Assembly: GCA_963736715.1 (NCBI GenBank)
Contig: CAVTQA010000037.1
Coordinates: 1 to 64,000, forward strand
Origin: AP-15 sp963736715
GTDB taxonomy: Bacteria; Pseudomonadota; Alphaproteobacteria; ATCC43930; CGMCC-115725
Direction: 5' to 3'
DNA: 64,000 bases
Every line of letters begins with the position of its first letter. The stretch's first letter is position 1. The notes under the pieces were generated by a model, which worked only from the letters and a program-made list of their open reading frames with translations, was not told the DNA's origin and searched no databases. Below, piece by piece: positions 25,687 through 34,782 of this stretch. The position numbers and the translations under genes are program-made.

Positions 25687-26859
25687 ATGATACCCCCATT
25701 GGACAGGATAGCTTTCAACACGGCGCAGACTGCGCGCATCGGCTGGTTTTTCGGCCAAAAGCTGCTGGCCGCCCGAATGGGTCGTCCAGTGCGATTGCCG
25801 AAAGCGCTTCGCGGTCGGCCGATGCCGGACCGGCAACGTCTCCTCGCGGACCTGCGCTCGCTGTTGGACCAGGATTGGCGCAACATCGAGGCCGGCTACT
25901 ATTCGCCTCCGGCCGACGGGCTCGGGAAACCGTTGGATGAGGTCCGCCGCGCACTCGACTTCTTTGCCGATCTGAGCGCGGTCGAAAAAAGGCGGCATGG
26001 CGGACATAAAGAGCGTGTTCTGAGGGACGCGCCGCCCGGTCGATATCCGCCGTATTATCTGCAGAAATTCCATTTTCAGACCGACGGGTATCTGAGCGAT
26101 GCTTCCGCCGAGCGCTACGACCATCAGGTCGAGGTGCTGTTCGGCGGCGGCGCAGCAGCGATGCGGCGCCAAGCGCTCGTCCCCCTAAAGCGCGCCCTCG
26201 CCGGAAACTCCGTCCCAGGGAACTCGGTCGCCGGGAACTCGGTCGCCGGGAACTCGGTCGCCGGGAACTCGGTCGCCGGGAACTCGGTCGCCGGGAACTC
26301 GGTCGCCGGGAACTCGGTCGCCGGGAACTCGGTCGTCCGGCGGGGCGGGGCGCGGCTGCTCGACGTGGCCTGCGGAACCGGGCGATTTCTCCGCGAGGTA
26401 AAGGCGAATTACCCACGCCTCCATGTTACCGGTCTCGACTTGTCGCCGCATTACCTCTCCGTCGCGCGGCGCGAGCTCGCGCCATGGTCGCGCACCCGGT
26501 TTGTCGAGGGCATGGCCGAGGCGATGCCCTTTGCCGACGCGGAATTCGATGTCGTTACCTGCATCTACCTGTTTCACGAGTTGCCGCCGCGCATCCGCCG
26601 CGCGGCTGTGGCCGAGATCCGGCGGGTGCTGCGGCCCGGCGGCACGCTAATCTTCGTGGATTCGCTGCAGACAGGCGACGCACCCGATTACGACGGCACG
26701 CTGGAGCTTTTTCCCGTCGCCTTCCACGAGCCCTATTACGAGAGTTATCTCCGCGAGAACCTCGACCGGCTGTGGAGCCCGGGGTTCACACCGGGTGAGC
26801 GCATCCCGGCCTATTTCTCGAAGGTAGTGAGCTATCGCCGCGACGGAGAAATTTCTTGA
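25687..26859 (+). CDS. SAM-dependent methyltransferase with GNSVA repeat
   Basis: A 390-residue protein. An N-terminal region (1-170) with several aromatic and basic residues precedes a class I methyltransferase domain (about 220-345): motif I LLDVACGTGRFL, the acidic residue in TGLDLS, then FDVVTCIYLFHELP and the strand LRPGGTLIFVDS. Between them sits a nine-unit GNSV[A/P/V] array encoded by 15-bp repeats, which likely acts as a flexible linker. The substrate is unknown. It lies between the divergent Nudix gene and gcrA. Confidence 0.8.
   Translation: MIPPLDRIAFNTAQTARIGWFFGQKLLAARMGRPVRLPKALRGRPMPDRQRLLADLRSLLDQDWRNIEAGYYSPPADGLGKPLDEVRRALDFFADLSAVEKRRHGGHKERVLRDAPPGRYPPYYLQKFHFQTDGYLSDASAERYDHQVEVLFGGGAAAMRRQALVPLKRALAGNSVPGNSVAGNSVAGNSVAGNSVAGNSVAGNSVAGNSVAGNSVVRRGGARLLDVACGTGRFLREVKANYPRLHVTGLDLSPHYLSVARRELAPWSRTRFVEGMAEAMPFADAEFDVVTCIYLFHELPPRIRRAAVAEIRRVLRPGGTLIFVDSLQTGDAPDYDGTLELFPVAFHEPYYESYLRENLDRLWSPGFTPGERIPAYFSKVVSYRRDGEIS
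26203..26337 (+). repeat. Nine tandem 15-bp units in the methyltransferase gene
   Basis: The consensus unit is GGGAACTCGGTCGCC (GNSVA). The first unit is divergent (GNSVP), seven are identical in protein, and the last ends GTC (GNSVV). Identity of the central units at DNA level indicates recent slippage or gene conversion. Unit length is a multiple of three, so gain or loss keeps the frame. Confidence 0.9.
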
Positions 26860-26954
26860 CCCAGATATAGATATTGCTTGCCAGCGGGCCACAAGCGTGG
26901 TACCGTATTTTGTGGGAATGGACCGGGGGGTCCACAGCATACGGGGGAAAATCG

Positions 26955-27296
26955 ATGGAAATGACCTGGACGCCAGAGCGCGTCGAGATTCTGAATCGCC
27001 TATTTGAGGAGGGATTGCCGACCTCCGAGATCGGCCGCCGCATGGGCCTGACAAAGAACACGATTATCGGCAGGTTGCACCGCAACGGAATGAGTTGGCG
27101 CGAGACCGGGCCTAAATTCGTACCGCAACGGAATTTCTTCGAATTCAGCGGGCCTGGCTGCCTGTGGCCGCACGGCCACCCGGACGATCCTCAGTTCCAT
27201 TTCTGCGGCGGTCGGCCGTTGCCCGGCAAGCCGTACTGCGCCGCCCACGCGGCTATCGCTTACATGCGGCCGAAGGAGGAAAGACAGGCCGCATAG
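26955..27296 (+). CDS. gcrA: Cell-cycle regulator GcrA
   Basis: A 113-residue GcrA, a sigma70-binding transcription factor that works with CcrM (GANTC) methylation in the alphaproteobacterial cell cycle. The N-terminal DNA-binding part has WTPERVEILNRLFEEGLPTS and the HTH GLTKNTIIGRLHRNG. The C-terminal part has CLWPHGHPDDPQFHFCG and GKPYCAAH, the conserved Cys/His set for binding sigma70. ATG at 26955 follows GGGGGAAAA. This gene is a strong marker for Alphaproteobacteria. Confidence 0.93.
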   Translation: MEMTWTPERVEILNRLFEEGLPTSEIGRRMGLTKNTIIGRLHRNGMSWRETGPKFVPQRNFFEFSGPGCLWPHGHPDDPQFHFCGGRPLPGKPYCAAHAAIAYMRPKEERQAA

Positions 27297-27305
27297 GGAC
27301 GATCT

Positions 27306-28481
27306 TCAGCGGGTGAGGCGGCGCATCGCTCGGTCGAGACCGTCGAGGGTCAGTGGGAACATCCGGTCTTCGACGATCTGTCGGATCATCCCGATGCTGG
27401 CGGTGCCGGTCCAGTACTTCTCCGGCACCGGATTGAGCCACACGGCCTTTGGATAAGCGTCGAGCAGGCGGCGGAGCCAGACTTCGCCGGGTTCGTCGTT
27501 CCACCGCTCGACGCTGCCGCCTTCCTTTTCGATTTCGTAGGGGCTCATGCTGGCGTCGCCGACGAGCACGACCCGCCAGCTGGCGTCACAGGTGTGGATC
27601 AGTTCGATGGTCGGCGTTTGCTCGATCTGCCGCCGCCGCGAATCGCGCCACACCGAATCATAGATGCAATTGTGAAAGTAGAAGTGGATCAGGTGCTTGA
27701 ACTCGGAGCGCGCCGCCGAGAACAGCTCCTCGCAGACGCGAACGTGATCCTCCATCGACCCGCCCACATCAACGAACAGCAGCAGTTTGATGGTGTTGTG
27801 CCGCTCCGGCACCAGCTTCAGATCAAGCCAGCCGGCATTGTGCGCGGTCGATTTCACCGTGCTGTCGAGATCGAGCTCTTCAGCCGCACCCTCACGGGCA
27901 AATTGCCGCAGTCGTCGTAACGCCAGCTTGATATTGCGGGTGCCGAGCTCGACGGTGTCGTCGAGATTGCGGAACTCGCGCCGGTCCCAGACCTTGACTG
28001 CGCTGCGGTTGCGGCCCTCCTCCTGGCCGATGCGCACCCCTTCGGGGTTGTAGCCGTAGGCGCCGAACGGCGAGGTGCCTGCGGTCCCGATCCATTTGCT
28101 GCCGCCCTGGTGCCGCGCCTTCTGCTCGCCCAATCTCCGGCGCAATGTCTCCATAAGCTTTTCCCAGCCGCCGAGCGCCTGGATCTGCTTCTTCTCCTCC
28201 TCGGTCAGAAACCGCTCGGCGAGTTTCTTCAACCACGCCTCGGGGAGCTCGGTCTTGGGGTCCGCCAAGGTCTCGATGCCCTTGAAGCAATGCCCGAACA
28301 CCCGATCGAAGCGGTCGAGATGCCGCTCGTCTTTGACCAGCGAGGTGCGCGCGAGAAAGTAGAACTCTTCGATGTCGAAGGCGGCCACGCGCCGTTCCAT
28401 CGCCTCCATCAGGGTCAGATACTCGCGCAGCGAGACCGGCACCTTGGCGTCGCGCAGTTCGGCGAAAAAAGAGAAAAACAC
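27306..28481 (-). CDS. VWA domain protein, CoxE-like
   Basis: A 391-residue protein with an N-terminal helical region typical of CoxE/YehP-like proteins and a C-terminal von Willebrand A domain. The metal-site motif is DVGGSMEDH rather than canonical DxSxS, a common variant of this family. These usually work with a MoxR-type AAA ATPase as a metal insertion or chaperone pair, but no MoxR gene adjoins it here: gcrA is on one side and tgt on the other. Confidence 0.8.
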   Translation of the reverse strand: MFFSFFAELRDAKVPVSLREYLTLMEAMERRVAAFDIEEFYFLARTSLVKDERHLDRFDRVFGHCFKGIETLADPKTELPEAWLKKLAERFLTEEEKKQIQALGGWEKLMETLRRRLGEQKARHQGGSKWIGTAGTSPFGAYGYNPEGVRIGQEEGRNRSAVKVWDRREFRNLDDTVELGTRNIKLALRRLRQFAREGAAEELDLDSTVKSTAHNAGWLDLKLVPERHNTIKLLLFVDVGGSMEDHVRVCEELFSAARSEFKHLIHFYFHNCIYDSVWRDSRRRQIEQTPTIELIHTCDASWRVVLVGDASMSPYEIEKEGGSVERWNDEPGEVWLRRLLDAYPKAVWLNPVPEKYWTGTASIGMIRQIVEDRMFPLTLDGLDRAMRRLTR

Positions 28482-28502
28482 GGCTAATCCTGAGGCTGTG
28501 AA

Positions 28503-28720
28503 TGCCCCTCACCCCAGCCCTTGGTCAACAGCCTGCGCGATCCGCAGGCCGAATGGGCGGCGAGCGGTATTTCGGTTACAAGGTTCCTGTCGGGGTCGAC
28601 CAGGGCTCGGCAATATGCAAAGCCGTTGCGGTGCGGTAGAGAAGCTTTGTGCTGAATGCGTCATAGCCCCTCTCCCCCACTGCGGGAGAGGGTGGCGAGC
28701 GCAGCGAGGCGGGCGAGGGT
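28503..28720. repeat. Degenerate family B repeat between VWA gene and tgt
   Basis: The left end GCCCCTCACCCCAGCCC matches the family B end. A hairpin with arms CCCTCTCCC and GGGAGAGGG lies near 28669-28692, and the right end reads GGGCGAGGGTAAG. The middle (about 28525-28660) has no clear structure or gene. The stretch fills the whole gap between the divergent genes, so their promoters must lie in or beside it. Confidence 0.6.
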
Positions 28721-28734
28721 AAGCGGCAAAAAAC

Positions 28735-29832
28735 ATGATCGGCTTCCGGGTGCTGGCGCGCGATGGCGCGGCACGGCGCGGGCGGCTGACGACCGCTGAC
28801 GGTGCTGCCGAAACGCCGGTATTCATGCCGGTCGGCACCGCCGGCACGGTCAAGGCGATGACCCCCGAGGGGGTGGCTGCGACCGGCGCGCGGATCGTCC
28901 TTGGCAATACCTATCACCTGATGCTGCGTCCGGGTGCCGAGTGTATCGCGGCGCTCGGCGGCCTGCACCGCTTCATGAATTGGCCCCATGCGATTCTGAC
29001 CGATTCCGGAGGTTTTCAAGTCATGTCATTGGCGGCGCGCCGGACCATCGCCGAGACCGGCGTCACCTTTCGCTCGCATCTCGACGGCAGCCTCCACGAG
29101 CTGACGCCGGAACGCTCGATCGCGATCCAGCATCTGCTCCGCGCCGACATAACGATGGCGTTGGACGAGTGCACGCCCTACCCCTCGCCGCGTGAGGCGG
29201 TCGAGAGCTCAATGGAATTGTCGATGCGTTGGGCCGAACGCTCGCGCCGCGCGTTCGTCGAGCGGTCCGGTCACGGCATCTTCGGGATCGTCCAGGGTGG
29301 GGTGCACCCGGATCTGCGCCTGCGTTCAGCCGCGAAATTGATCGGCATCGGTTTCGATGGCTATGCGGTCGGGGGGCTGGCGATCGGCGAGGGGCAGGCG
29401 ACGACCTTCGCAGTGCTGGACGCGGCCGTTCCGGCATTACCCGGGGACCGGCCGCGCTATCTGATGGGGGTCGGGAAACCCGCCGATCTGGTCGGCGCCG
29501 TGGCGCGCGGCATCGACATGTTCGATTGCGTATTGCCGACGCGTTCGGGACGCACCGCGCAAGCCTTTACCCGGCGAGGCGTTGTGAATCTGCGCAACGC
29601 CCGGCACGCCGACGACCCGGCGCCGCTCGACCCGGGGTGCCGGTGCCCCGCTTGCACTGGGTACAGCCGCGCCTATCTCCACCATCTCAGCCGCGCCGGC
29701 GAGATCCTCGGGAGCATGCTGCTGACCGCGCATAATTTGCAGTACTATGGCGATCTGATGGCGGCGATGCGGGAGGCGATCGAGGCCGGAACATTCGCCG
29801 ATTTTGCCGCCGGTTTCGAGAGCGCCGAATGA
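28735..29832 (+). CDS. tgt: Queuine tRNA-ribosyltransferase
   Basis: A 365-residue TGT that exchanges G34 for preQ1 in tRNAs with GUN anticodons. The catalytic Asp region DSGGFQVMSL, the second Asp in GIDMFDCVLPTRSGRT and the zinc site CRCPAC plus a downstream His (AHNLQYY) are all intact. It overlaps queF by ATGA, linking two queuosine steps. Confidence 0.95.
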   Translation: MIGFRVLARDGAARRGRLTTADGAAETPVFMPVGTAGTVKAMTPEGVAATGARIVLGNTYHLMLRPGAECIAALGGLHRFMNWPHAILTDSGGFQVMSLAARRTIAETGVTFRSHLDGSLHELTPERSIAIQHLLRADITMALDECTPYPSPREAVESSMELSMRWAERSRRAFVERSGHGIFGIVQGGVHPDLRLRSAAKLIGIGFDGYAVGGLAIGEGQATTFAVLDAAVPALPGDRPRYLMGVGKPADLVGAVARGIDMFDCVLPTRSGRTAQAFTRRGVVNLRNARHADDPAPLDPGCRCPACTGYSRAYLHHLSRAGEILGSMLLTAHNLQYYGDLMAAMREAIEAGTFADFAAGFESAE

Positions 29833-30275
29833 GCCTCACCCACCTCGGACGCCGCTCGGCACTGCCGGAATCGCCCGATGAGGCGGTGCTCGAGACGGTG
29901 CCCAACCCACATCCCGGAATCCTCTATGCCGTGCGCTTCACCTGCCCCGAGTTCACTTCGCTCTGCCCGGTGACCGGTCAGCCCGATTTCGCCCACCTCG
30001 TCATCGATTATGCGCCCGAGGCGACGATCCTCGAGAGCAAGTCGCTGAAGCTCTATCTCGGCGCGTTTCGCAACCATGATGCCTTTCACGAAGATTGCAC
30101 ATTGACGATCGCGCGCAGGCTGGTCGACACCCTAGCTCCAACATGGCTGCGGATCGCCGGCTATTGGTACCCCCGCGGCGGAATCCCGATCGACATATTC
30201 TATCAGACCGGCGAGCCCCCCGCCCGGCTCTGGCTTCCGGATCCGGGCGTCGCTCCCTATCGCGGACGGGGTTAA
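29829..30275 (+). CDS. queF: NADPH-dependent 7-cyano-7-deazaguanine reductase
   Basis: A 148-residue unimodular QueF reducing preQ0 to preQ1, the TGT substrate. The nucleophile Cys46 and general-acid Asp53 lie in SLCPVTGQPDFA, and the conserved NADPH motif ESKSLKLYL is at 69-77. ATGA overlap with tgt indicates translational coupling. Confidence 0.95.
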   Translation: MSLTHLGRRSALPESPDEAVLETVPNPHPGILYAVRFTCPEFTSLCPVTGQPDFAHLVIDYAPEATILESKSLKLYLGAFRNHDAFHEDCTLTIARRLVDTLAPTWLRIAGYWYPRGGIPIDIFYQTGEPPARLWLPDPGVAPYRGRG

Positions 30276-30457
30276 AGCGGTGGTTTTGGACCGTGCGTCC
30301 CAACTCGATGAACGCACCGGTGTCCGGTTCGATTTCGCTGCAATCCAAGCGGGGCGATGCGACATACTGGGATCAGGTGCTGGGCCGGATAGAATTGGAT
30401 CCACCCGGACACACGCGAATTTGCATGATGAAAAACTCGGCGCTGCGATATAATCCG

Positions 30458-30472
30458 TTAAGCATTGATTAA
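30458..30472 (+). promoter_or_regulatory. CtrA-type box (TTAA-N7-TTAA)
   Basis: The sequence TTAAGCATTGATTAA followed by CC is a perfect match to the full CtrA consensus, 104 bases upstream of the histidine-kinase start. CtrA is the master cell-cycle regulator of Alphaproteobacteria. It could control the kinase gene; binding is not shown. The rest of 30276-30576 shows no gene. Confidence 0.5.
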
Positions 30473-30576
30473 CCAATTTTAGCGAAATTGCAGGCTAGCA
30501 AGGACGCCCCTGTCCGCAGTGTCGGGGCGACGACCTCGATTCCGAGCGGTGCCCGGGGTTTCGGAGATTGGGCAAA

Positions 30577-32511
30577 ATGATCACGCATGGAGCAAGCCCG
30601 GCGCTCGGCCAGACGATAGCGGTTAAACGCCGACCCGCCTGGCTGCGCATACCGCACGTCAGTTTGACAGTTCGCCTCATTATACTCGTCTTGATCGCTA
30701 TTTGTCCGGCAATAGTCATCCAAGCTTACAACGAATATGAACTGCGCAAGGCGCGCGAAACCGACATTCGCCAACAGGTCGTGCAGATTACCAAGCAATT
30801 CGGCGAAGAAATCGGCGAGCTGCGCGAAGGGGCTCGCCAACTGCTGCTCGCGCTTTCACAACTCACACCCGTAAAGTTACGGGCGAGCGACGACTGCAGC
30901 GTACTTTTCGGGTCTTTGGCCTCGCAGTACGCGAATTATAGCCTGCTGGCAGCGGCCGACACGGACGGCAGGATATTTTGTTCCAGCACTCCTCTGGCCT
31001 ATTCCTCGGTTGCGGACAGACCGTTCTTCAAGCGCGCAATGGCGCAGGACGGGCTCGCCGTCGGCAATTACTGGGCCGATCCGGCGAACGGCGCGCGCAT
31101 GATCCACTTTGCGCTGAAATTTGACGGCGGCGACGGCCATGCGGCCGGTGTCGTGTTCGCTGGGCTCGATCTGCACTGGCTGTCGGAACATCTGAAAGAA
31201 AGGGGTCTGTCTCCGACATCCTCGATCCTGATCGCCGATCGCGAGGGCAATATAATTGCGCGACTGCCGAACCCCGAGGCTCTGGTCGGCAAGAATATGA
31301 GAAAAGGCCATGCAGAGATCATGGACGGCAACACCGCGGGCTGGGAGGAGGCGGTCGGCGTCGACGGAACGACCCGAATATTCGGCTATGTCCCGGCAGC
31401 CCTGCCGCCTCGGGACTTCTTTCTGAGCGCTGGGCAGTCGAAAGCGGAAGCCTTCGCGGCCATCGACAGCGCGACGGCCCGCGGTATCGCGCTGATCGTT
31501 TTCGGTCTGCTCGCAGCAACCTTTGCGGCGGTTCTCGGCGGGCGCAGGTTCCTGCAGGAGCCTATTAGCGGTCTGGTGGCTTTCGCGACGGAGTGGCGCA
31601 ATGGTAATTACAATTCCCGGGTAAAAGTTCGCCACCCCGCATCGGAAATCGGCCATTTGGGAGCAACCTTCAATGCCATGGCTGACGCTTTGGCTGCCCG
31701 TTACGCTGCACAGAAGCGGGCAGAAGCCGAGTTGCGCGAGCTGAATGCGACGCTGGAGACCCGCGTCGAGGAAAGGACGGTCGAGCTAGCCAATGCCAAC
31801 CGCGCCAAATCGATGTTCCTCGCCAATATGAGCCACGAACTGCGCACTCCGCTCAATGCGATCATCGGGTTTGGGGAAATGATGCATCGCGAGATCATGG
31901 GACCGATCGGCATTCCGGCCTATAAGGAATACGCGCAGCACATTCACGAGAGCGGTCTGCATCTGCTTTCCCTCGTGGAGGAAATGCTCGATCTCGCCAA
32001 GGTGGAAGCGGGGAAGCTGCAGATCGAACGTGTACTGACCGAGCCCGGCAAGCTCTTTGCCGAGAGCCTGATGATGCTGCAATCGACTGCGGCGGCGGCG
32101 ACAGTCGAGATCGTTGTCGACGGTGATCCGTCAAACTGGCCGGTGCTCGAAGGCGACCCGGTGAAATTGAAGCAGGTGTTCGTAAACCTGATCGGCAACG
32201 CGATAAAGTTCACGCCGGCAGGGGGGCGCGTCACGATCTCGAGCGGAATCGACAAGTCCGCATTGAATATTCGCATCCGGGATACCGGAATTGGCATCCG
32301 GGCCGAGGACATCCCTCTAGTGGTACAGCCTTTCTACCGCGTAAATTCGGTGCTCGACAGCACGCATCAGGGCGCTGGTCTCGGGCTGCCGTTTGCGAAA
32401 TCCGTTGTCGATCTGCACGGCGGCATGCTCGTCATCGAAAGCGAGTTCGGCTGCGGGACGACGGTGACCATCAGCCTGCCCCGACCCCAAAGGGCTGACG
32501 CGGCAGCGTGA
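30577..32511 (+). CDS. Membrane sensor histidine kinase
   Basis: A 644-residue kinase with a transmembrane helix near residues 30-50, a periplasmic Cache-like sensor (about 60-290), a second helix (about 300-325), HAMP, a short coiled coil, HisKA with SHELRTPLN (His420) and HATPase blocks (N box NLIGNAIKFT, G1 DTGIGI, G2 GAGLGL). ATG at 30577 has a better-spaced GGAG than the TTG at 30568. No response regulator adjoins it. A CtrA box lies upstream. The 3' end overlaps the convergent MFS gene by 41 bases. Confidence 0.9.
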   Translation: MITHGASPALGQTIAVKRRPAWLRIPHVSLTVRLIILVLIAICPAIVIQAYNEYELRKARETDIRQQVVQITKQFGEEIGELREGARQLLLALSQLTPVKLRASDDCSVLFGSLASQYANYSLLAAADTDGRIFCSSTPLAYSSVADRPFFKRAMAQDGLAVGNYWADPANGARMIHFALKFDGGDGHAAGVVFAGLDLHWLSEHLKERGLSPTSSILIADREGNIIARLPNPEALVGKNMRKGHAEIMDGNTAGWEEAVGVDGTTRIFGYVPAALPPRDFFLSAGQSKAEAFAAIDSATARGIALIVFGLLAATFAAVLGGRRFLQEPISGLVAFATEWRNGNYNSRVKVRHPASEIGHLGATFNAMADALAARYAAQKRAEAELRELNATLETRVEERTVELANANRAKSMFLANMSHELRTPLNAIIGFGEMMHREIMGPIGIPAYKEYAQHIHESGLHLLSLVEEMLDLAKVEAGKLQIERVLTEPGKLFAESLMMLQSTAAAATVEIVVDGDPSNWPVLEGDPVKLKQVFVNLIGNAIKFTPAGGRVTISSGIDKSALNIRIRDTGIGIRAEDIPLVVQPFYRVNSVLDSTHQGAGLGLPFAKSVVDLHGGMLVIESEFGCGTTVTISLPRPQRADAAA

Positions 32512-33688
32512 TAGCGACCTCGGCATGGCCTCGATAGCCATCCTGGTTTGTGATCCACGCGACAATGGCGATGGCCGCCGCGATTATCAAATCCGTGTCA
32601 AAGCCGCCGAACGCCAGGGCTTGCCCGCCGATCAACGAGCCCAGCGAGATTCCCAAAAAAAGGGCGCTGTTGTTCCAGGCCAGAATCGCCGCCCGGCTGT
32701 CGGGGAATTGGTTCGCCAGCCTGAGCTGCTGAGCCGGGAAGAAAAGCTGCGCGGATAGCGAGGCGAGCCCAAAGGCGCAGTCGACGCTCACTCTGAGGCG
32801 CAGCGCAACCAACAGCAGCAGAAGGCACGAACTGAGCCCCAAGAGACCGATCGAGACCGTCCGTCTTGCCCCGAGCCGGTCGGCGATGCGCCCGCCGATC
32901 AAGGTGCCGGCGATTGCCCCGCAACCGTAGAACAGGATCACCTCGGCGATTTGCTCGGCCGAATAACCCGATGCGCTCAGCCCTTCGCCGAGATAGGTGT
33001 ACATGGCGTAGAGCGCCGTGCTCCAAAGCACTGTCGGAGCAAGCCGCACAGCGAGGACCGTCGCCGTGAGCCGATGGGCTATCGCGGCACGATCCTTGGC
33101 GGCGGGGGGATCATGCCAAACGCGGCTGTTAGCCCATGCGAGGACGAGGCTCAGCGCAGCGAGTGCGGCGAAAACAATCGACCGTCCGAACGACGCGGCC
33201 GCCAGCAGGCCTATTGGTGCGCCGAGGGAAAGCGACATCAAGAGACCCGATACGACAATCGCAAGCCGGGTACCACGCCGCGCGGCAGGAGCGCTGCTTC
33301 CGGCGAGAGCATATATTGACGGCGACACGCCGGCGGCCGCCGCGCCCGCAACGATCCTCGTAGCGAGCAGCCAGGTGAAATCCCCGGCGATTGCTGTCAA
33401 CAGATTGGCTGCCCCAAAAGCGCAAAGACAGTAGACGAGGACGCGACCACGCCCAACCCGGTCGGCGAGATGGCCAAGAGCTGGGGCGCTCAGCATATAG
33501 GTGACCGCGAATACGGTTACGCTCAAACCCGCCGAGGCGGGCCGCACGGCATAATCGGCCGAGATTAGCGGCAGCAGCGGCGAGACCACGAACAGGTCAC
33601 TGCCGATCACGAACATGGTTAGCCAAGCGATCGCCAGCGGGGCGAATGCGCCGGCCGAAGCGGAGGATCTTTGGTTGGCAGCTTGCAT
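32471..33688 (-). CDS. MFS transporter, DHA1-like
   Basis: A 405-residue major facilitator with 12 predicted helices. The motif-A loop GHLADRVGRGRVLVY follows helix 2, and GGRIADRLGARRTVS is its C-half counterpart, the pattern of sugar or drug effluxers of the AraJ/DHA1 type. Substrate unknown. ATG at 33688 is used; a TTG at 33700 is possible. Confidence 0.85.
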   Translation of the reverse strand: MQAANQRSSASAGAFAPLAIAWLTMFVIGSDLFVVSPLLPLISADYAVRPASAGLSVTVFAVTYMLSAPALGHLADRVGRGRVLVYCLCAFGAANLLTAIAGDFTWLLATRIVAGAAAAGVSPSIYALAGSSAPAARRGTRLAIVVSGLLMSLSLGAPIGLLAAASFGRSIVFAALAALSLVLAWANSRVWHDPPAAKDRAAIAHRLTATVLAVRLAPTVLWSTALYAMYTYLGEGLSASGYSAEQIAEVILFYGCGAIAGTLIGGRIADRLGARRTVSIGLLGLSSCLLLLLVALRLRVSVDCAFGLASLSAQLFFPAQQLRLANQFPDSRAAILAWNNSALFLGISLGSLIGGQALAFGGFDTDLIIAAAIAIVAWITNQDGYRGHAEVAITLPRQPFGVGAG

Positions 33689-33880
33689 CGGCACTCGCAA
33701 TGCGGGAAACAGCCAACTTTATGATCTAGCGATAAATTAGTAATTAATACGGTAAACGAGTTTTGGATTTTAGATGCTTAATCTTAAGTTTACGGATCCG
33801 CCCCAAGCTCTGCGGCAGTGCCGGGGTTGGTCTCGGCTGCGGTTTTTGACAGTAACCCGCTACAACCGAGGAAAATTATC

Positions 33881-34774
33881 GTGAAAAAGGATGACGAACC
33901 GACTGACCGAAAGTCGCGGCAATGGGAGCCGACCGTCTCCGCGATTGAGGACCTGCCAAACACATTGGCGATCATATTCGAGGAACACCGTCCGTCGCGC
34001 ATGCCGTTTTTCCAGCGGTTGGCGGAGGTGCCCCGCGCTGTGGCGCGTGATCCAGCCCTTCTCGGGCAGATCCATCTGATCTACCAGTCGGCCATGCACG
34101 CGACCCGCGCGGCGGTTTACTATCTTCCGCATCTCGACAGCCCGGCATTGCGCAAACGCAAGCTGCGGATCTTCATCGACGATGATGGGCTCGCAGACGG
34201 CGATACTCATCACTACCAGCTGACCAGAGCGTTTCGCAGCATCGGCGCTGCTTGCCTGCTGGACGACGAGGAGTTCGGGGAACTTGGTGAGCTTTGCCAC
34301 TATCTCGAAGCCGAAACGGCTGATTTTGTGCGGTTGGCCCCCAAACTCTACTCGCGGTCGCTCGGCGCGTGGTGCGCGGTCGAGATGCTGTCGGTCGACT
34401 GGATGCGGGCCCTTGCCGACGCCCTCTCCGTTCACTTCCCGCATTTCAGGCACGAAGCCTATTTCGAGGAGTGCTTCTCGCAATGTGTCGAGGAACGCCA
34501 TGCCGCCGAGGCACTCGAAATGACGCAAACGGTTCTGCGGGCGCGCCCGGAACTGTTTGACGAGACATTGCGCGACGCGCGGATCATTGCCGAGGCGCTC
34601 GACGGAGTGTGGGCGCATTTAGACAGAATCGTCCGGGTTGCTCAGGCAACAGTGGTGCGGGAAGGCAGCATCAGGGTCCGACGCCAGCCCGGCGCCCGTG
34701 AACCGGCTCCAGCCACGGCTCAGGATGACGCATTGCTGTCCGCGATCGCCACTCGAGCCAACGAGATCTGCTGA
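33881..34774 (+). CDS. Hypothetical helical protein, possibly heme-oxygenase-like
   Basis: A 297-residue, mostly helical protein. Conserved-looking acidic/histidine clusters (HATRAAVYYLPHL, DDDGLADGDTHHYQ, and HEAYFEECFSQCVEERHAAEA) recall the iron-binding heme-oxygenase-like proteins, but the match is by eye and weak. GTG at 33881 is chosen for its GAGGA ribosome-binding site. It stands alone between the MFS gene and the broken LLM gene. Function unknown. Confidence 0.55.
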   Translation: MKKDDEPTDRKSRQWEPTVSAIEDLPNTLAIIFEEHRPSRMPFFQRLAEVPRAVARDPALLGQIHLIYQSAMHATRAAVYYLPHLDSPALRKRKLRIFIDDDGLADGDTHHYQLTRAFRSIGAACLLDDEEFGELGELCHYLEAETADFVRLAPKLYSRSLGAWCAVEMLSVDWMRALADALSVHFPHFRHEAYFEECFSQCVEERHAAEALEMTQTVLRARPELFDETLRDARIIAEALDGVWAHLDRIVRVAQATVVREGSIRVRRQPGAREPAPATAQDDALLSAIATRANEIC

Positions 34775-34782
34775 ATCCGGAG

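Noticed and set aside
26203..26337. Regular short repeats as a CRISPR array
   Set aside because: Units are 15 bp, directly adjacent, without spacers, and lie in frame inside a methyltransferase gene.
28525..28660. Regulatory RNA upstream of tgt, such as a preQ1 riboswitch
   Set aside because: I could not find a preQ1-type hairpin with an A-rich tail; the region is mainly a degenerate palindromic repeat.
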